Positions 1-7,384 of a stretch of 22,475 nucleotides of DNA are shown one piece after another (position 1 is the stretch's first letter; the number at the start of each line of letters is the position of its first letter). This stretch comes from JAXIHJ01 sp034189755 (GTDB lineage: Bacteria; Planctomycetota; Phycisphaerae; SM23-33). The stretch is taken from assembly GCA_034189755.1 (NCBI GenBank), contig JAXIHJ010000139.1, forward strand, positions 1 through 22,475. Direction: 5' to 3'. The notes under the pieces are model-generated. The model was not told the origin of the DNA. It made no database searches and saw only the letters and a program-made list of their open reading frames with translations. Position numbers and translations under genes: made by a program.

Positions 1-782
1 CCTCGCAGAAATTGCCGGATCAGGTCGCCCGTTTCGTCGCCGGTCGGTTCGCCGTCGCGAATAGACTCGAACTCCCGCCTCGGCGCGATTTTCAGCATCA
101 CGCCCTGTTCGAGCATAGCCATCCGGTCGGCGATGCGGAAGGCCGAATCCATTTCGTGAGTAACCACCACGCTGGCTACGCCCAGCTTGCCGGACAGGTC
201 CATCATCAACTGGTCGATCTCGGCTGAGGTTACCGGGTCCAGCCCGGCCGACGGCTCGTCGTAAAACAGTATCTCCGGGTCCAGCGCTATCGCCCTCGCC
301 AGGCCCGCCCGCTTCTTCATGCCGCCTGAGATTTCAGCCGGCATCAGGTCCACCGCCTGTCGCAGCCCAACCAGCTCCAGCTTTATCCGCACGATGATGC
401 CGATGGTGTCCTCGTCCAGATCGGTGTGCTCCCGCAGCGGCAGCGAGACGTTCTGGCCTACGGTCATCGAGTTGAAAAGCGCCCCGGACTGAAACAGGAT
501 ACCGAAACGCTTACGAACCTCGTCAAGCTGGCTGTCCGGCAGCTCGGAGATGTTTTGCCCGAATAGTTCGACGTGCCCTTCCTCCGGCCACATCGAGCCG
601 ATCATGTGCCGCAGCAGCGTACTCTTGCCGCAGCCGGACCCGCCCATCACCACCACCGTCTCGCCTGGATAGACCTCAAGGTCCACACCCTTCAGGACGG
701 TGTGTTCGCCGAACCGCTTGACCAGATCCACCACACGGATGACGGGCTTCAGTTCAGGTTTTTGCGTTTCACCTTCTATCAT
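1..782 (-). CDS. mlaF: MlaF-type ABC transporter ATPase (3' end cut by window)
   Basis: ATP-binding subunit of an MCE/Mla-type lipid transporter, which powers phospholipid movement between inner and outer membranes together with an MlaE permease. It starts at an ATG on 782-780 (MIEGETQKPE), and 260 codons are visible before the window edge. The E. coli protein is about 269 residues, so only a few C-terminal residues are missing. Visible motifs are Walker A GGSGCGKST (residues 47-55), the Q-loop near FQSG (97-100), signature ISGGMKKR (151-158), Walker B ILFYDEP (171-177) and the switch His in VVVTHE (His209). The ISGGMKKRAGLARA stretch is characteristic of MlaF-like ATPases. It lies 44 bases downstream of the MlaE permease on the same strand. 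An MCE-domain MlaD protein would be expected just beyond position 1, but that is not visible. No clear Shine-Dalgarno was seen before the ATG. Confidence 0.93.
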   Translation of the reverse strand, partial: MIEGETQKPELKPVIRVVDLVKRFGEHTVLKGVDLEVYPGETVVVMGGSGCGKSTLLRHMIGSMWPEEGHVELFGQNISELPDSQLDEVRKRFGILFQSGALFNSMTVGQNVSLPLREHTDLDEDTIGIIVRIKLELVGLRQAVDLMPAEISGGMKKRAGLARAIALDPEILFYDEPSAGLDPVTSAEIDQLMMDLSGKLGVASVVVTHEMDSAFRIADRMAMLEQGVMLKIAPRREFESIRDGEPTGDETGDLIRQFLR

Positions 783-826
783 TTTCAGACGTTTTCACGG
801 ATGCAGACGGGGCTTGCGGTCGCGGG

Positions 827-1648
827 CTATATGCCGAATACGTAAAAGATAATCGTAAAGACGCACGCCGCAATGATAATCGCAACGATGGAGTATACGA
901 CCGTCATGGTCGTAGCCCGGCCAACGCCCTCGGCGCCGCCGCGAACCTTCAGGCCCTCGTAACAGGCAATCAGGCTGACCAGTATGCCGAACACGGCGGC
1001 CATGATCAGGCCCGTGTAGAAGTCCTTGTACTCCAGGATGTCTTTCATGTATCGCCAGTAAGGCGTGTACACCGCCGGGCCCAGCACGAGCCTGGCCGTT
1101 ATGTACCCGCCCAGGGCAATCATCAGGTCGGCTATTACCGCCAGCAGGACCATGGACACCAGCGTCGCCAGAACGCGGGGCACGACCAGGAACCGCACGG
1201 GGTTGAAGGCCATCGCCTGCATGGCCTCTATTTCCTCGGCAACGACCATGGTGCCCAGCTCGGCTGCAATGGACGCGCCGGCAAAGCCGCTCAGCACCAC
1301 CGCGGTGAGAATCGGCCCGAGCATGCGAAAGCCCGCCTTGCCGATAATAGAGGAAATCTGGGCCTCCTGCCCGTAGTCTGCCAGTGTCGGGACCAGTTGC
1401 AGCGCGAGGATAACGCCGATGAACACCTGCACCAGTACGACAATGCCCAGGCTGCGCACGCCCACGCGGACAGTCTGAGCGGCAAGCGCCTCGCGGCCGA
1501 ATTTGACCTTCGGAACGAACAGCCCCAACATCATCCACCTTGCCACGGTGCTCAGCAGCAGCCCCATACCGCCGACGTACCGCACGCCGCCCAGCGCAGA
1601 GGCGCCGAGAAGCTCCACAAAGTTTCGCCGCTTTTGATCCCGGCTCAT
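827..1648 (-). CDS. mlaE: MlaE-family ABC transporter permease
   Basis: Integral inner-membrane subunit of an MCE/Mla lipid transporter, 273 residues (family usually about 255-270). It has an amphipathic N-terminus, then several hydrophobic segments around residues 65-90, 110-130, 155-180, 215-230 and 250-272. The conserved MlaE core ELGTMVVAEEIEAMQAMAF followed by NPVRFLVVPR is present at about residues 130-158, in the cytoplasmic coupling-helix region that contacts the ATPase. Its ATG is separated by three bases from the stop of the upstream STAS gene, so co-translation with it is likely. The ATPase gene follows 44 bases downstream. In E. coli the equivalent complex is MlaFEDB. A STAS protein upstream fits an MlaB role here, but the adjacent kinase is not part of the E. 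coli system. Confidence 0.95.
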   Translation of the reverse strand: MSRDQKRRNFVELLGASALGGVRYVGGMGLLLSTVARWMMLGLFVPKVKFGREALAAQTVRVGVRSLGIVVLVQVFIGVILALQLVPTLADYGQEAQISSIIGKAGFRMLGPILTAVVLSGFAGASIAAELGTMVVAEEIEAMQAMAFNPVRFLVVPRVLATLVSMVLLAVIADLMIALGGYITARLVLGPAVYTPYWRYMKDILEYKDFYTGLIMAAVFGILVSLIACYEGLKVRGGAEGVGRATTMTVVYSIVAIIIAACVFTIIFYVFGI

Positions 1649-1651
1649 GGG

Positions 1652-2002
1652 TTAGCTAATCGCCTCTTGTTCCGTACCAAAAATCTCAAACACGCTGTCC
1701 AGGCGTGTAATCTCAAACAGGCTTCGGACCCGCTCGTTAAGCTCCACCAGGCGAAGTGCCGCGCCGCTCTTGCGAACGCGGGAAAGCAGCTTCACCAGCG
1801 ATGCGACACCGGATGAGTCCATGTACGGCACTTCTTTCAGATTCACAACAATGTACGAGGGGTTTTCATCCAGCAGTTTCAACAGCGCCTGCTGAAACTG
1901 TGTGCTGTGTTCAAGGTCGATATCACCGGTAGCATAGACGATCGCCGCACGGTCCACCCATCGCACCGACTTGACGGAAGCGTTTGGAACCTGAGCATTC
2001 AT
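1652..2002 (-). CDS. STAS-domain protein (anti-sigma antagonist / MlaB-like)
   Basis: A single STAS domain of 116 residues. The start chosen is ATG at 2002 (MNAQVPNAS): it has a good Shine-Dalgarno (GAGGAAAAC before ATG) and overlaps the stop of the upstream kinase as ATGA. A longer reading to 2098 would run inside the kinase gene. Residues 20-35 (AIVYATGDIDLEHS) and 50-75 (YIVVNLKEVPYMDSSGVASLVKLL, shown in two parts in the family) match RsbV/SpoIIAA. The DSSG motif at 62-65 places Ser63 where the phosphorylatable Ser of RsbV lies. In RsbV-like systems the partner kinase phosphorylates this Ser; in E. coli MlaB the STAS protein binds MlaF directly. Either role, or both, is possible, because the kinase gene is on one side and mlaE on the other. 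Confidence 0.9.
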   Translation of the reverse strand: MNAQVPNASVKSVRWVDRAAIVYATGDIDLEHSTQFQQALLKLLDENPSYIVVNLKEVPYMDSSGVASLVKLLSRVRKSGAALRLVELNERVRSLFEITRLDSVFEIFGTEQEAIS

Positions 2003-2454
2003 GTTTTCCTCGTTTCCTTTTCGGACGGAAGTTTCTTGACCATGGTCAGCAGTGTTCCGCCGCCTTCGGCCGGCGTGTACGTAACCTGATCCATGCACTC
2101 GGTTATGATATGCACACCCAGACCGCCCGGACGGACATTGGCCAAATCGCGGCTTTTAATCGTGGCCGGGTCTGCAACCCGCCCGTAGTCCCTTAGGCAA
2201 ATCCGCAGGCTGCGGGCAGGCGAATCCGTAATCGTCGCCACTTCGACCTCGATCGGCTGGTCATCGGCGCCGTCATAGGCGTGACGGATGACATTTGTCA
2301 GCGCCTCGTCCACGCTCAACATGATTCGCCCGGCGGCCTTGGCGTCGAAACCCGTCAACTCGCATACCTTCTCAATCACCGCCCGCACCACTGCAAGCTG
2401 CGACGGCGATGAAGCGATCCGCATAAAAATCGGCTTGAATGATTCGGCACTCAC
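1999..2454 (-). CDS. RsbW/SpoIIAB-like serine kinase (anti-sigma factor family)
   Basis: GHKL-fold ATP-binding protein of 151 residues, the size of RsbW/SpoIIAB. Motifs in order: N-box DEALTNVIRHAY (49-60, Asn54 as Mg-ATP ligand), G1 box LRDYG (87-91), G2 box RPGGLGVHII (108-117) and GGT (132-134). RsbW-type proteins phosphorylate a STAS partner on Ser and may also bind a sigma factor or another target. Here the STAS gene overlaps its stop codon (ATGA), which strongly suggests a cognate pair. The start is GTG at 2454-2452, preceded by GGAGGGCGG, and it overlaps the stop of the lipoprotein gene by one base (TAGTG). No sigma-factor gene and no PP2C phosphatase is visible nearby, so the output of the switch is unknown. 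Confidence 0.92.
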   Translation of the reverse strand: MSAESFKPIFMRIASSPSQLAVVRAVIEKVCELTGFDAKAAGRIMLSVDEALTNVIRHAYDGADDQPIEVEVATITDSPARSLRICLRDYGRVADPATIKSRDLANVRPGGLGVHIITECMDQVTYTPAEGGGTLLTMVKKLPSEKETRKT

Positions 2455-2834
2455 TATGAACCGCCCTCCGCCGGACGGCTCGTAGCCGTGCCGCCCCGCG
2501 ACCGGTCAAGCCATTGCCGCCAACGCGCCACCGCGGCGATACGTTCACTGTCAGGGGCGTAATAGCGATACTCCATCGTCTGGCCCGTAATCTTCTCCAG
2601 CGAAATAATCGCGAAAAATCGCACGGCCGCCTCGCTGTCGGTCAGGCGGTCCACGAGATATGGAACGGCTTTTGAGTCTTGCCACTTGCCGGCCTCGATT
2701 GCCGCCTGGGCGCGGATGGTGGGGTCTTCATCCTGCAGCCGCCGGTAAAGGCCGGACGACGCCAATCTGCATCCGGACGCCAGGCAACCTACGATAAGCA
2801 CGCAGCCTAGAATTGTTACGTACGAAAATCTCAC
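2454..2834 (-). CDS. Putative lipoprotein with HEAT-like repeats
   Basis: Unnamed family. The open frame extends to an ATG at 2960, but a TATAAT box at 2881-2886 puts the likely transcript start near 2874. That favours an internal GTG, most simply 2834 (MRFSYVTILG), giving 126 residues; GTGs at 2843 and 2849 are alternatives. The N-terminus then reads as a lipoprotein signal: Arg2, a hydrophobic core, and Cys17 (IVGC) or Cys22 (ASGC) as the acylation site. The mature part has two HEAT-like helical pairs (DEDPTIRAQAAIEAGKW; LTDSEAAVRFFAIISLEKIT). It ends in a segment of the WRQWL type often seen after such repeats, plus a short polar tail. The gene overlaps the kinase gene by one base and leads the Mla-type operon. 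Function unknown; a scaffold or sensor at the envelope is possible but only inferred. Confidence 0.72.
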   Translation of the reverse strand: MRFSYVTILGCVLIVGCLASGCRLASSGLYRRLQDEDPTIRAQAAIEAGKWQDSKAVPYLVDRLTDSEAAVRFFAIISLEKITGQTMEYRYYAPDSERIAAVARWRQWLDRSRGGTATSRPAEGGS

Positions 2835-2880
2835 CGCTATCACCGCCACCGAGAACCAGCAAGTGTTCTGTTTAACAGAG

Positions 2881-2908
2881 ATTATATGCCTCCGCCGCAA
2901 ACGTGCAA
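2881..2908 (-). promoter_or_regulatory. Sigma70-type promoter for the lipoprotein-kinase-STAS-Mla operon
   Basis: On the minus strand, TTGCAC (2908-2903) is followed after 16 bases by a perfect TATAAT (2886-2881). The predicted transcript start is near 2874, about 40 bases before the GTG at 2834. It lies just downstream of the endonuclease V stop, so this operon can be transcribed on its own. The -35 matches consensus only in TTG. Confidence 0.55.
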
Positions 2909-2960
2909 AAGGATTCTTGACGGCAGCGGCAGCCGGGGCGGCGTGGCCGATACGGCGCAC

Positions 2961-3635
2961 TTATGGCAGACCGGCTGTTTTTTTCAGTTCGCTTACGTAC
3001 CGATGTGCCTGTCGTGTCGGCTCGGGCATGCGGAAGCCCCGGCAGCAGCCAAGTGTCCAGCGAACGGCCTGGGCGAGCGTTACTCTATTGCCGACAGAGA
3101 CATAGAGCGGTTTAACTCCAGTTCGGGTCCGCACCACCATTCCGACGACGCGGCCGTTGAAACGAAGCTGCGTCTTGCGGCCTCGTTGCGTTGCCGGCAT
3201 GTGGTGCTTACCGCAGAGACGGCTCTTGGCCACACCGATGGCCGGCACGTCCAGAAGGAGTCCGACGTGACAAGCCAAACCGAGGCCTCGCGGATGGGCG
3301 AGTCCCTGCCCGTCGCACATCAGCAGGTCGGGCCGGGCGGACAGTTTTTTCACGGCGGCTATTACCGCAGGTGCCTCCCGAAAACTCAAGAGGCCCGGCA
3401 CGTACGGGAATCGACACGGGCGGACTTCGCTGACAGATGTTATCGGCGCCATGGATTCGGCGTCGCACAGCATCGCCACGGCGATAATCTTACTGCCGCC
3501 GGCCAAAAAGGCGCAGTCCGCACCCGCGACGGTGCGAACCTTTCCGCTCAGCGGTTTGAGACGCACCTTAAAGGCGAGTCTTCGCTGAAGTTCAATCGCT
3601 TCTTTAGGCGAAATGTCCCAACGATGGTGGACCAA
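2961..3635 (-). CDS. nfi: Endonuclease V (deoxyinosine 3' endonuclease)
   Basis: Repair enzyme that nicks DNA (and in some lineages RNA) one nucleotide 3' of inosine, starting repair of deaminated adenine. It has 224 residues against 223 in E. coli. The fold's acidic site is intact: Asp40 in AGADCAF, Glu87 in SFREAP and Asp108 in DGQGLAHPRG. PYVPGLLSFREAP is the strand-separating wedge region, and GLACHVG plus DVPAIGVAKSRLCG follow. The start is TTG at 3635 (MVHHRWDIS), preceded by GGTGAG; no ATG exists upstream before the dapB stop. It lies in the same reading frame as dapB, only eight sense codons after the dapB TGA, so it is presumably co-transcribed with dapB. Confidence 0.93.
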   Translation of the reverse strand: MVHHRWDISPKEAIELQRRLAFKVRLKPLSGKVRTVAGADCAFLAGGSKIIAVAMLCDAESMAPITSVSEVRPCRFPYVPGLLSFREAPAVIAAVKKLSARPDLLMCDGQGLAHPRGLGLACHVGLLLDVPAIGVAKSRLCGKHHMPATQRGRKTQLRFNGRVVGMVVRTRTGVKPLYVSVGNRVTLAQAVRWTLGCCRGFRMPEPTRQAHRYVSELKKTAGLP

Positions 3636-3659
3636 CTGCTCACCGCTAATCGGCCGTTT

Positions 3660-4448
3660 TCACAGTCCCAGCACGTCCTGCATGGAATACAGGGCGGCTT
3701 TTTTGCCGGCGACCCACTGGGCCGCTCGCAGCGCACCCCTCGCGAACGTGTCGCGCGTGTGAGCGGCATGGCCGATTGTTATCGTCTCGCCGAGGTTGCC
3801 GAAACAAACGGTGTGCTCACCGATCGTATCGCCCAGGCGCAGCGCGTGGATGCCGATTTCGTCCGGTTTGCGAGGGCACTTGCCCTCACGACCAAAGACG
3901 ACCTGCTCGCCGAAGTCCCTGCCGGTGGCCTGGCAGATGCTCTTGGCCAGCGCGATGGCCGTGCCGGAGGGTGCGTCGGCCTTGAAACGATGATGCGTCT
4001 CGGCAATCTCGATATCGTAATCGCCGCCCAATATTTTTGCGACCTCGGCCACCACCTTCAGCAGCGCGTTGATGCCGACTGACATGTTCGCCGCGTGAAC
4101 AACGGCGATTTGCGAGGCGGCATCGGCGATGGCCGCCTGCTGAGACTCCGTCAGGCCCGTCGTGCCGATGACCATCGCCGTGTTATGCTTGCGGCAGACG
4201 TCCAGCCAGTGCATCGTCCCTTCGGGCTGCGAGAAGTCGACTAAAACGTCCGGCTGGCCCGCCAGGTCGCCGGAAATGCTCACACCGAAGGCGCCGACGC
4301 CAGCCAATTCGCCGATGTCTTTTCCCTGGTCCGGATGCCCGCCCTGCTCCATTGCCGAAACGATGTCGAATTGTTCCGACTCAATGGCCAGGGCCGCTAT
4401 CCGCCGGCCCATACGACCGGCCGCTCCACTGATGGCGATTTTCGTCAT
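3660..4448 (-). CDS. dapB: 4-hydroxy-tetrahydrodipicolinate reductase
   Basis: Reduces the DapA product to tetrahydrodipicolinate with NAD(P)H, on the route to diaminopimelate and lysine. It has 262 residues, normal for the family. The N-terminal nucleotide-binding loop is GAAGRMG (8-14). IGTTGL (94-99) lies in the Rossmann core. The catalytic and substrate-binding stretch ETHHRFKADAPSGTA (150-164) holds His152, His153, Lys156 and the PSGT loop. FGNLGETITIGHAAHTR and the C-terminal region are typical. It follows thrC on the same strand after about 100 bases. Both enzymes draw on aspartate semialdehyde, so the pair reflects aspartate-family biosynthesis. The intervening gap is filled by an inverted repeat, so coupling of the two is not certain. 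Confidence 0.97.
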   Translation of the reverse strand: MTKIAISGAAGRMGRRIAALAIESEQFDIVSAMEQGGHPDQGKDIGELAGVGAFGVSISGDLAGQPDVLVDFSQPEGTMHWLDVCRKHNTAMVIGTTGLTESQQAAIADAASQIAVVHAANMSVGINALLKVVAEVAKILGGDYDIEIAETHHRFKADAPSGTAIALAKSICQATGRDFGEQVVFGREGKCPRKPDEIGIHALRLGDTIGEHTVCFGNLGETITIGHAAHTRDTFARGALRAAQWVAGKKAALYSMQDVLGL

Positions 4449-4463
4449 TGGTTATCCCTTCTC

Positions 4464-4551
4464 AGCCGCGAACAACGCGAACACAACAACAAGAGAATAG
4501 TCCACGAATTACACGAATGAATTCCAGGTTTCGTTCGCGTCGTTCGCGGCT
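4464..4551. repeat. Inverted repeat, AGCCGCGAAC family, between thrC and dapB
   Basis: Left arm 4464-4482 (AGCCGCGAACAACGCGAAC) and right arm 4533-4551 are inverted copies matching at 18 of 19 positions, around a loop of about 50 bases. The loop holds the direct near-repeat CACGAATTACACGAATG. The right arm overlaps the thrC end: the thrC stop TAG is the TAG of TAGCCGCGAAC. In RNA it would form a long stem, so it could act as a terminator or mRNA stabiliser, though no T-run follows. It shares the AGCCGCGA core with the elements at 7431, 8816 and 16148. Confidence 0.8.
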
Positions 4552-5941
4552 ATCTTGCCTTATCAACAATAAACTCCCGCACGGCCTCGGTGTCGTTTGG
4601 CAGATTTTCGCACCGTGTGGGCAGTTCGGCAAGCGCGTCGATGGCCGGATGACGGGCCAGGTCTTTTCCGGTGGCCTGGCGGATGGCCTCGGGAAACTTC
4701 GCCGGGTGGGCCGTCGCCAGGCAGATTAGCGGCTCGTCAGCCGGCGGCGCCTTTTGGGCCACCGCGACGCCCACGGCCGTATGCGGGTCCAGCAGGTAAT
4801 CGTACCGCTCATGATATTTTTTAATCATAGCCAGGCAGTCGGCCTTCGTGCCGCAGCCGGCGGTAACGGCCGGGTCCACCACGCCGTCTCCGCCCGGCTC
4901 AATTTCCAGCGACCCGCTGCGTGCGAACCCCTCCATCAGTTCGCGCAGGGCCGATGAGTCGCCGTCGAGCTTGTAATAAAGGTACCGCTCGAAATTGCTG
5001 GCTACCTGGATGTCCATCGCCGGCGACAGCGTATGGCGGACCTCGCCACGGCTATACTCGCCGCTGCTGAAGAACCGGCGGAGGATATCGTTCTCATTGG
5101 TGGCCAGGATGAGTTGCGAGATAGGCGCGCCCATTTGCATGGCGTACCAGCCGGCGAGTATGTCGCCGAAGTTGCCCGTCGGCACGGCCAGGCGAACTTT
5201 TTCAGCGCCGCTGGCCCGCTGAACGTCGAAGACTGCTTTGAAATAGTACACCATCTGCGCCAGCACGCGGGCCCAATTGACGGAGTTCACTGCGCCCAGT
5301 GAGTATTTACGCTTGAAGTCCAGGTCGGACGCGAGTGTTTTCATAATCTGCTGGCAGTCGTCGAAGCTGCCGGCGACGGCGATGTTGTGGACGTTTTCAT
5401 CCAGCACGGTTGTCATCTGCCGCTGCTGGATGGCCGAGACCCGGCCGAGCGGGTGCATGATGAAAATGTCAATGCCCGACCGCCTGCGGCAACCGGCGAT
5501 GGCGGCGCTGCCGGTGTCGCCGCTGGTGGCGCCAAGTATGTTAAGCCTGCTGCCGGTGCGGGCCAGAATATATTCGAACAGGACGCCCAAAAGTTGCAGT
5601 GCTACGTCCTTGAACGACAGCGTCGGCCCATGCCAAAGCTCCAGGATGTGCATCTCGCCCACGGCGACGGTCGAGACGACTTCAGGGGCGAACGCCTTTC
5701 GGCGGCTGTATGCCCCGTCGATAATCTCCTTCAGGTCGGCTTCGGGAATATCGTCGACGTACAGGCGCAGCAGCTCGTAGGCCAGACCGGCATAGTCCAG
5801 CCGGCGCCAGGCATCGAGCCGGTCGGCTACACGCGGAATTGCTTCGGGGATAATCAGCCCGCCATCGTCGGCCAGGCCCATTAAAACGGCAGCCTGGAAC
5901 TCGACCGGCGGAACCTGTCCTCTTGTGGAGATGTATTTCAT
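4550..5941 (-). CDS. thrC: Threonine synthase
   Basis: PLP-dependent conversion of O-phosphohomoserine to threonine, the last step of the pathway. It has 463 residues and belongs to the fold-type II group with an N-terminal Thr_synth_N domain (MKYISTRGQVPPVEFQAAVL). HGPTLSFKD (104-112) carries the PLP lysine Lys111. GATSGDTGSAAI (137-148) binds the cofactor phosphate, and PTGNFGDILAG is the second conserved loop. The ATG at 5941 has no good Shine-Dalgarno; a directly repeated ACGACCT heptamer sits exactly there. The rhomboid gene ends 22 bases upstream. The C-terminus stops inside the inverted repeat, so the last residues (VDKAR) may have been set by where the repeat landed. Confidence 0.96.
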   Translation of the reverse strand: MKYISTRGQVPPVEFQAAVLMGLADDGGLIIPEAIPRVADRLDAWRRLDYAGLAYELLRLYVDDIPEADLKEIIDGAYSRRKAFAPEVVSTVAVGEMHILELWHGPTLSFKDVALQLLGVLFEYILARTGSRLNILGATSGDTGSAAIAGCRRRSGIDIFIMHPLGRVSAIQQRQMTTVLDENVHNIAVAGSFDDCQQIMKTLASDLDFKRKYSLGAVNSVNWARVLAQMVYYFKAVFDVQRASGAEKVRLAVPTGNFGDILAGWYAMQMGAPISQLILATNENDILRRFFSSGEYSRGEVRHTLSPAMDIQVASNFERYLYYKLDGDSSALRELMEGFARSGSLEIEPGGDGVVDPAVTAGCGTKADCLAMIKKYHERYDYLLDPHTAVGVAVAQKAPPADEPLICLATAHPAKFPEAIRQATGKDLARHPAIDALAELPTRCENLPNDTEAVREFIVDKAR

Positions 5942-5957
5942 AGGTCGTAGGTCGTAG
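5942..5957. repeat. Heptamer duplication abutting the thrC start
   Basis: AGGTCGT occurs twice in tandem (5942-5948 and 5949-5955) followed by AG, directly before the thrC ATG on the minus strand and filling most of the 22-base gap after the rhomboid gene. It occupies the place where a ribosome binding site would be. Confidence 0.6.
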
Positions 5958-5963
5958 TTTCTC

Positions 5964-6842
5964 TTAGTCTCTTCGGCTCGCCTGCTGGAGTATTTCTTTT
6001 TCCTTCTCCGTCAGGCTGGCGATGCCGTGGTCGTGTATTTTCTGAAGTATACGGTCGGTCTCGGCCTCCTGCTCGGCCTGTATCCGCATTTTCCGCTGCC
6101 AGGCGCCACGGTTGGTTCTGGCCTTCATCGACGCCCGTACCCCGAGCAGCCTCGGCAGTGCCAAGACCCACACCACCGCCGCAACCGCACCGCCAAGATG
6201 CGCCACGTCAGACCAGAATCCCGAACCAATCTGGCCCGAACTGAGCGAGGACAACACCTGCAGGACCATCAGCCCGAAGGCGATAATAGCCAGTGTGCGA
6301 ATTCGCATCGGGATGATGAAGAACACCAGCACCCGAATCTGCGGAAACAGCACCGCACAGGCCAGCAACACGGCGTACACCCCGCCGGAGGCGCCGATCA
6401 GCGGCATGCCGGGCGGCAGATGCAGACTGGGAATAGCGCCCATTACCACGTAAGCCAGCCCGGCGACGACCCCGCAGCCCAGGTAGAAAACCGTGAACCG
6501 CTTAGGCCCCCACAGCCGCTCCAGAGGCATCCCGAAGAAGTAAAGCACGAGCATGTTAAAAAAGATGTGAAACATGCCGCCGTGAAGAAACTGGAAGCTA
6601 ACATATCGCCAAAGCTGCCACCAGCCGCCGACCGTCACGCCGAAGAAGGTGCTGATCAGACCGTGAGGCCAGGCTTCGGACGGATTGTCCATGAACGTCT
6701 GGACGACGAATGCGGCGATGTTTATCAGCAGCAGTGTCTTAATCGCCCGGCCCAGTCGCGGCAAATTAAAACTCACGCGATGATAGCCTCCGCCCGGCCG
6801 GGGCGGTTCTTCGCGCCAGTATGGCCGATCGTACACGCCCAT
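5964..6842 (-). CDS. Rhomboid-family intramembrane serine protease
   Basis: Six-helix rhomboid core of 292 residues. TM1 is near 35-51; the FLHGGMFHIFFNM motif at 85-97 supplies the oxyanion-side His and Asn (His92, Asn96). The active Ser is Ser152 in GASGGVYA, and the catalytic His is His215 in DVAHLGGAVA. After the last membrane helix (about 214-234) comes a basic linker and then a cytoplasmic helical tail (ETDRILQKIHDHGIASLTEKEKEIL, two blocks at 261-285) resembling the DUF6576 tail of many bacterial rhomboids. The ATG follows the nudix TAA with no gap (TAAATG), preceded by a G-rich Shine-Dalgarno, so the two are translationally coupled. Substrates cannot be predicted. Confidence 0.94.
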   Translation of the reverse strand: MGVYDRPYWREEPPRPGGGYHRVSFNLPRLGRAIKTLLLINIAAFVVQTFMDNPSEAWPHGLISTFFGVTVGGWWQLWRYVSFQFLHGGMFHIFFNMLVLYFFGMPLERLWGPKRFTVFYLGCGVVAGLAYVVMGAIPSLHLPPGMPLIGASGGVYAVLLACAVLFPQIRVLVFFIIPMRIRTLAIIAFGLMVLQVLSSLSSGQIGSGFWSDVAHLGGAVAAVVWVLALPRLLGVRASMKARTNRGAWQRKMRIQAEQEAETDRILQKIHDHGIASLTEKEKEILQQASRRD

Positions 6843-7376
6843 TTACATCCCCCCCCTGCTCAGCCAATAAAGCCCGAGCGCCACGATGGTCTTGCCGTCG
6901 TGGATTCGGCCGTCGGCTACCATGCCGCGAACCTGCCGGCCCGTGCAAATCTCCACGCTAATCTCCTCATACGATTCCAGTGCCTGCCTGCCGTCGGTCA
7001 GGTCCGTAGCCAGGAAGGTGTACATTCGCTCGTCGGTGGTGCCGGGGGCGGTATAGAACCAGCCAAGCGGCTCTATTTGCCCGGCGGCATAACCGGTTTC
7101 CTCCGTCAGTTCACGCGCGGCGCAAGCCGCGGGGTCTTCGCCGTCTTCCAGAATCCCCGCGGGCAGCTCATAGAGGTTCTCATCCACGGCGAAGCGGTAA
7201 TTTTGAATCATCACGATCCTGCCGTCGGCCAGCACGGGCAGTATAATCGCCGCACCGGGGTAATGCAGAAAGTCGCGAGGGATGACTTTCCCGTCAGGCA
7301 TCCGAAGCCCGACCTTGTAGCCCTTGGCGATTCTGCCGTCGAAAATCAGTTCCTTCTTCTCAATCCTGCCGGTCAT
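6843..7376 (-). CDS. Nudix hydrolase, ADP-ribose pyrophosphatase type
   Basis: A 177-residue Nudix protein. The signature Gx5Ex7REUxEExGU is complete at residues 74-96: Gly74, Glu80, then RELTEETGY at 88-96. The N-terminal strand region (KGYKVGLRMPDGKVIPRDFLHYPGA, in two blocks) and ILPVLADGRIVMIQNYR match ADP-ribose/ADP-sugar pyrophosphatases of the NudF type, which cleave ADP-ribose to AMP and ribose 5-phosphate. Substrate choice within Nudix enzymes is hard to call from sequence, so NudF-like is a best guess. The start is ATG at 7376. There is no Shine-Dalgarno, and a strong promoter would start the transcript only a base or two before it. The gene heads the minus-strand run through the rhomboid and possibly on to nfi. 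Confidence 0.88.
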   Translation of the reverse strand: MTGRIEKKELIFDGRIAKGYKVGLRMPDGKVIPRDFLHYPGAAIILPVLADGRIVMIQNYRFAVDENLYELPAGILEDGEDPAACAARELTEETGYAAGQIEPLGWFYTAPGTTDERMYTFLATDLTDGRQALESYEEISVEICTGRQVRGMVADGRIHDGKTIVALGLYWLSRGGM

Positions 7377-7384
7377 GGATTTGC

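Noticed and set aside
795..1538. 247-codon open frame on the minus strand
   Set aside because: A different frame of the mlaE region; Arg/Gly/His-rich with no membrane character, whereas the mlaE frame has family motifs.
2886..4082. 398-codon open frame on the plus strand
   Set aside because: Antisense to nfi and dapB, which have clear family motifs; a codon-bias shadow in GC-rich DNA.
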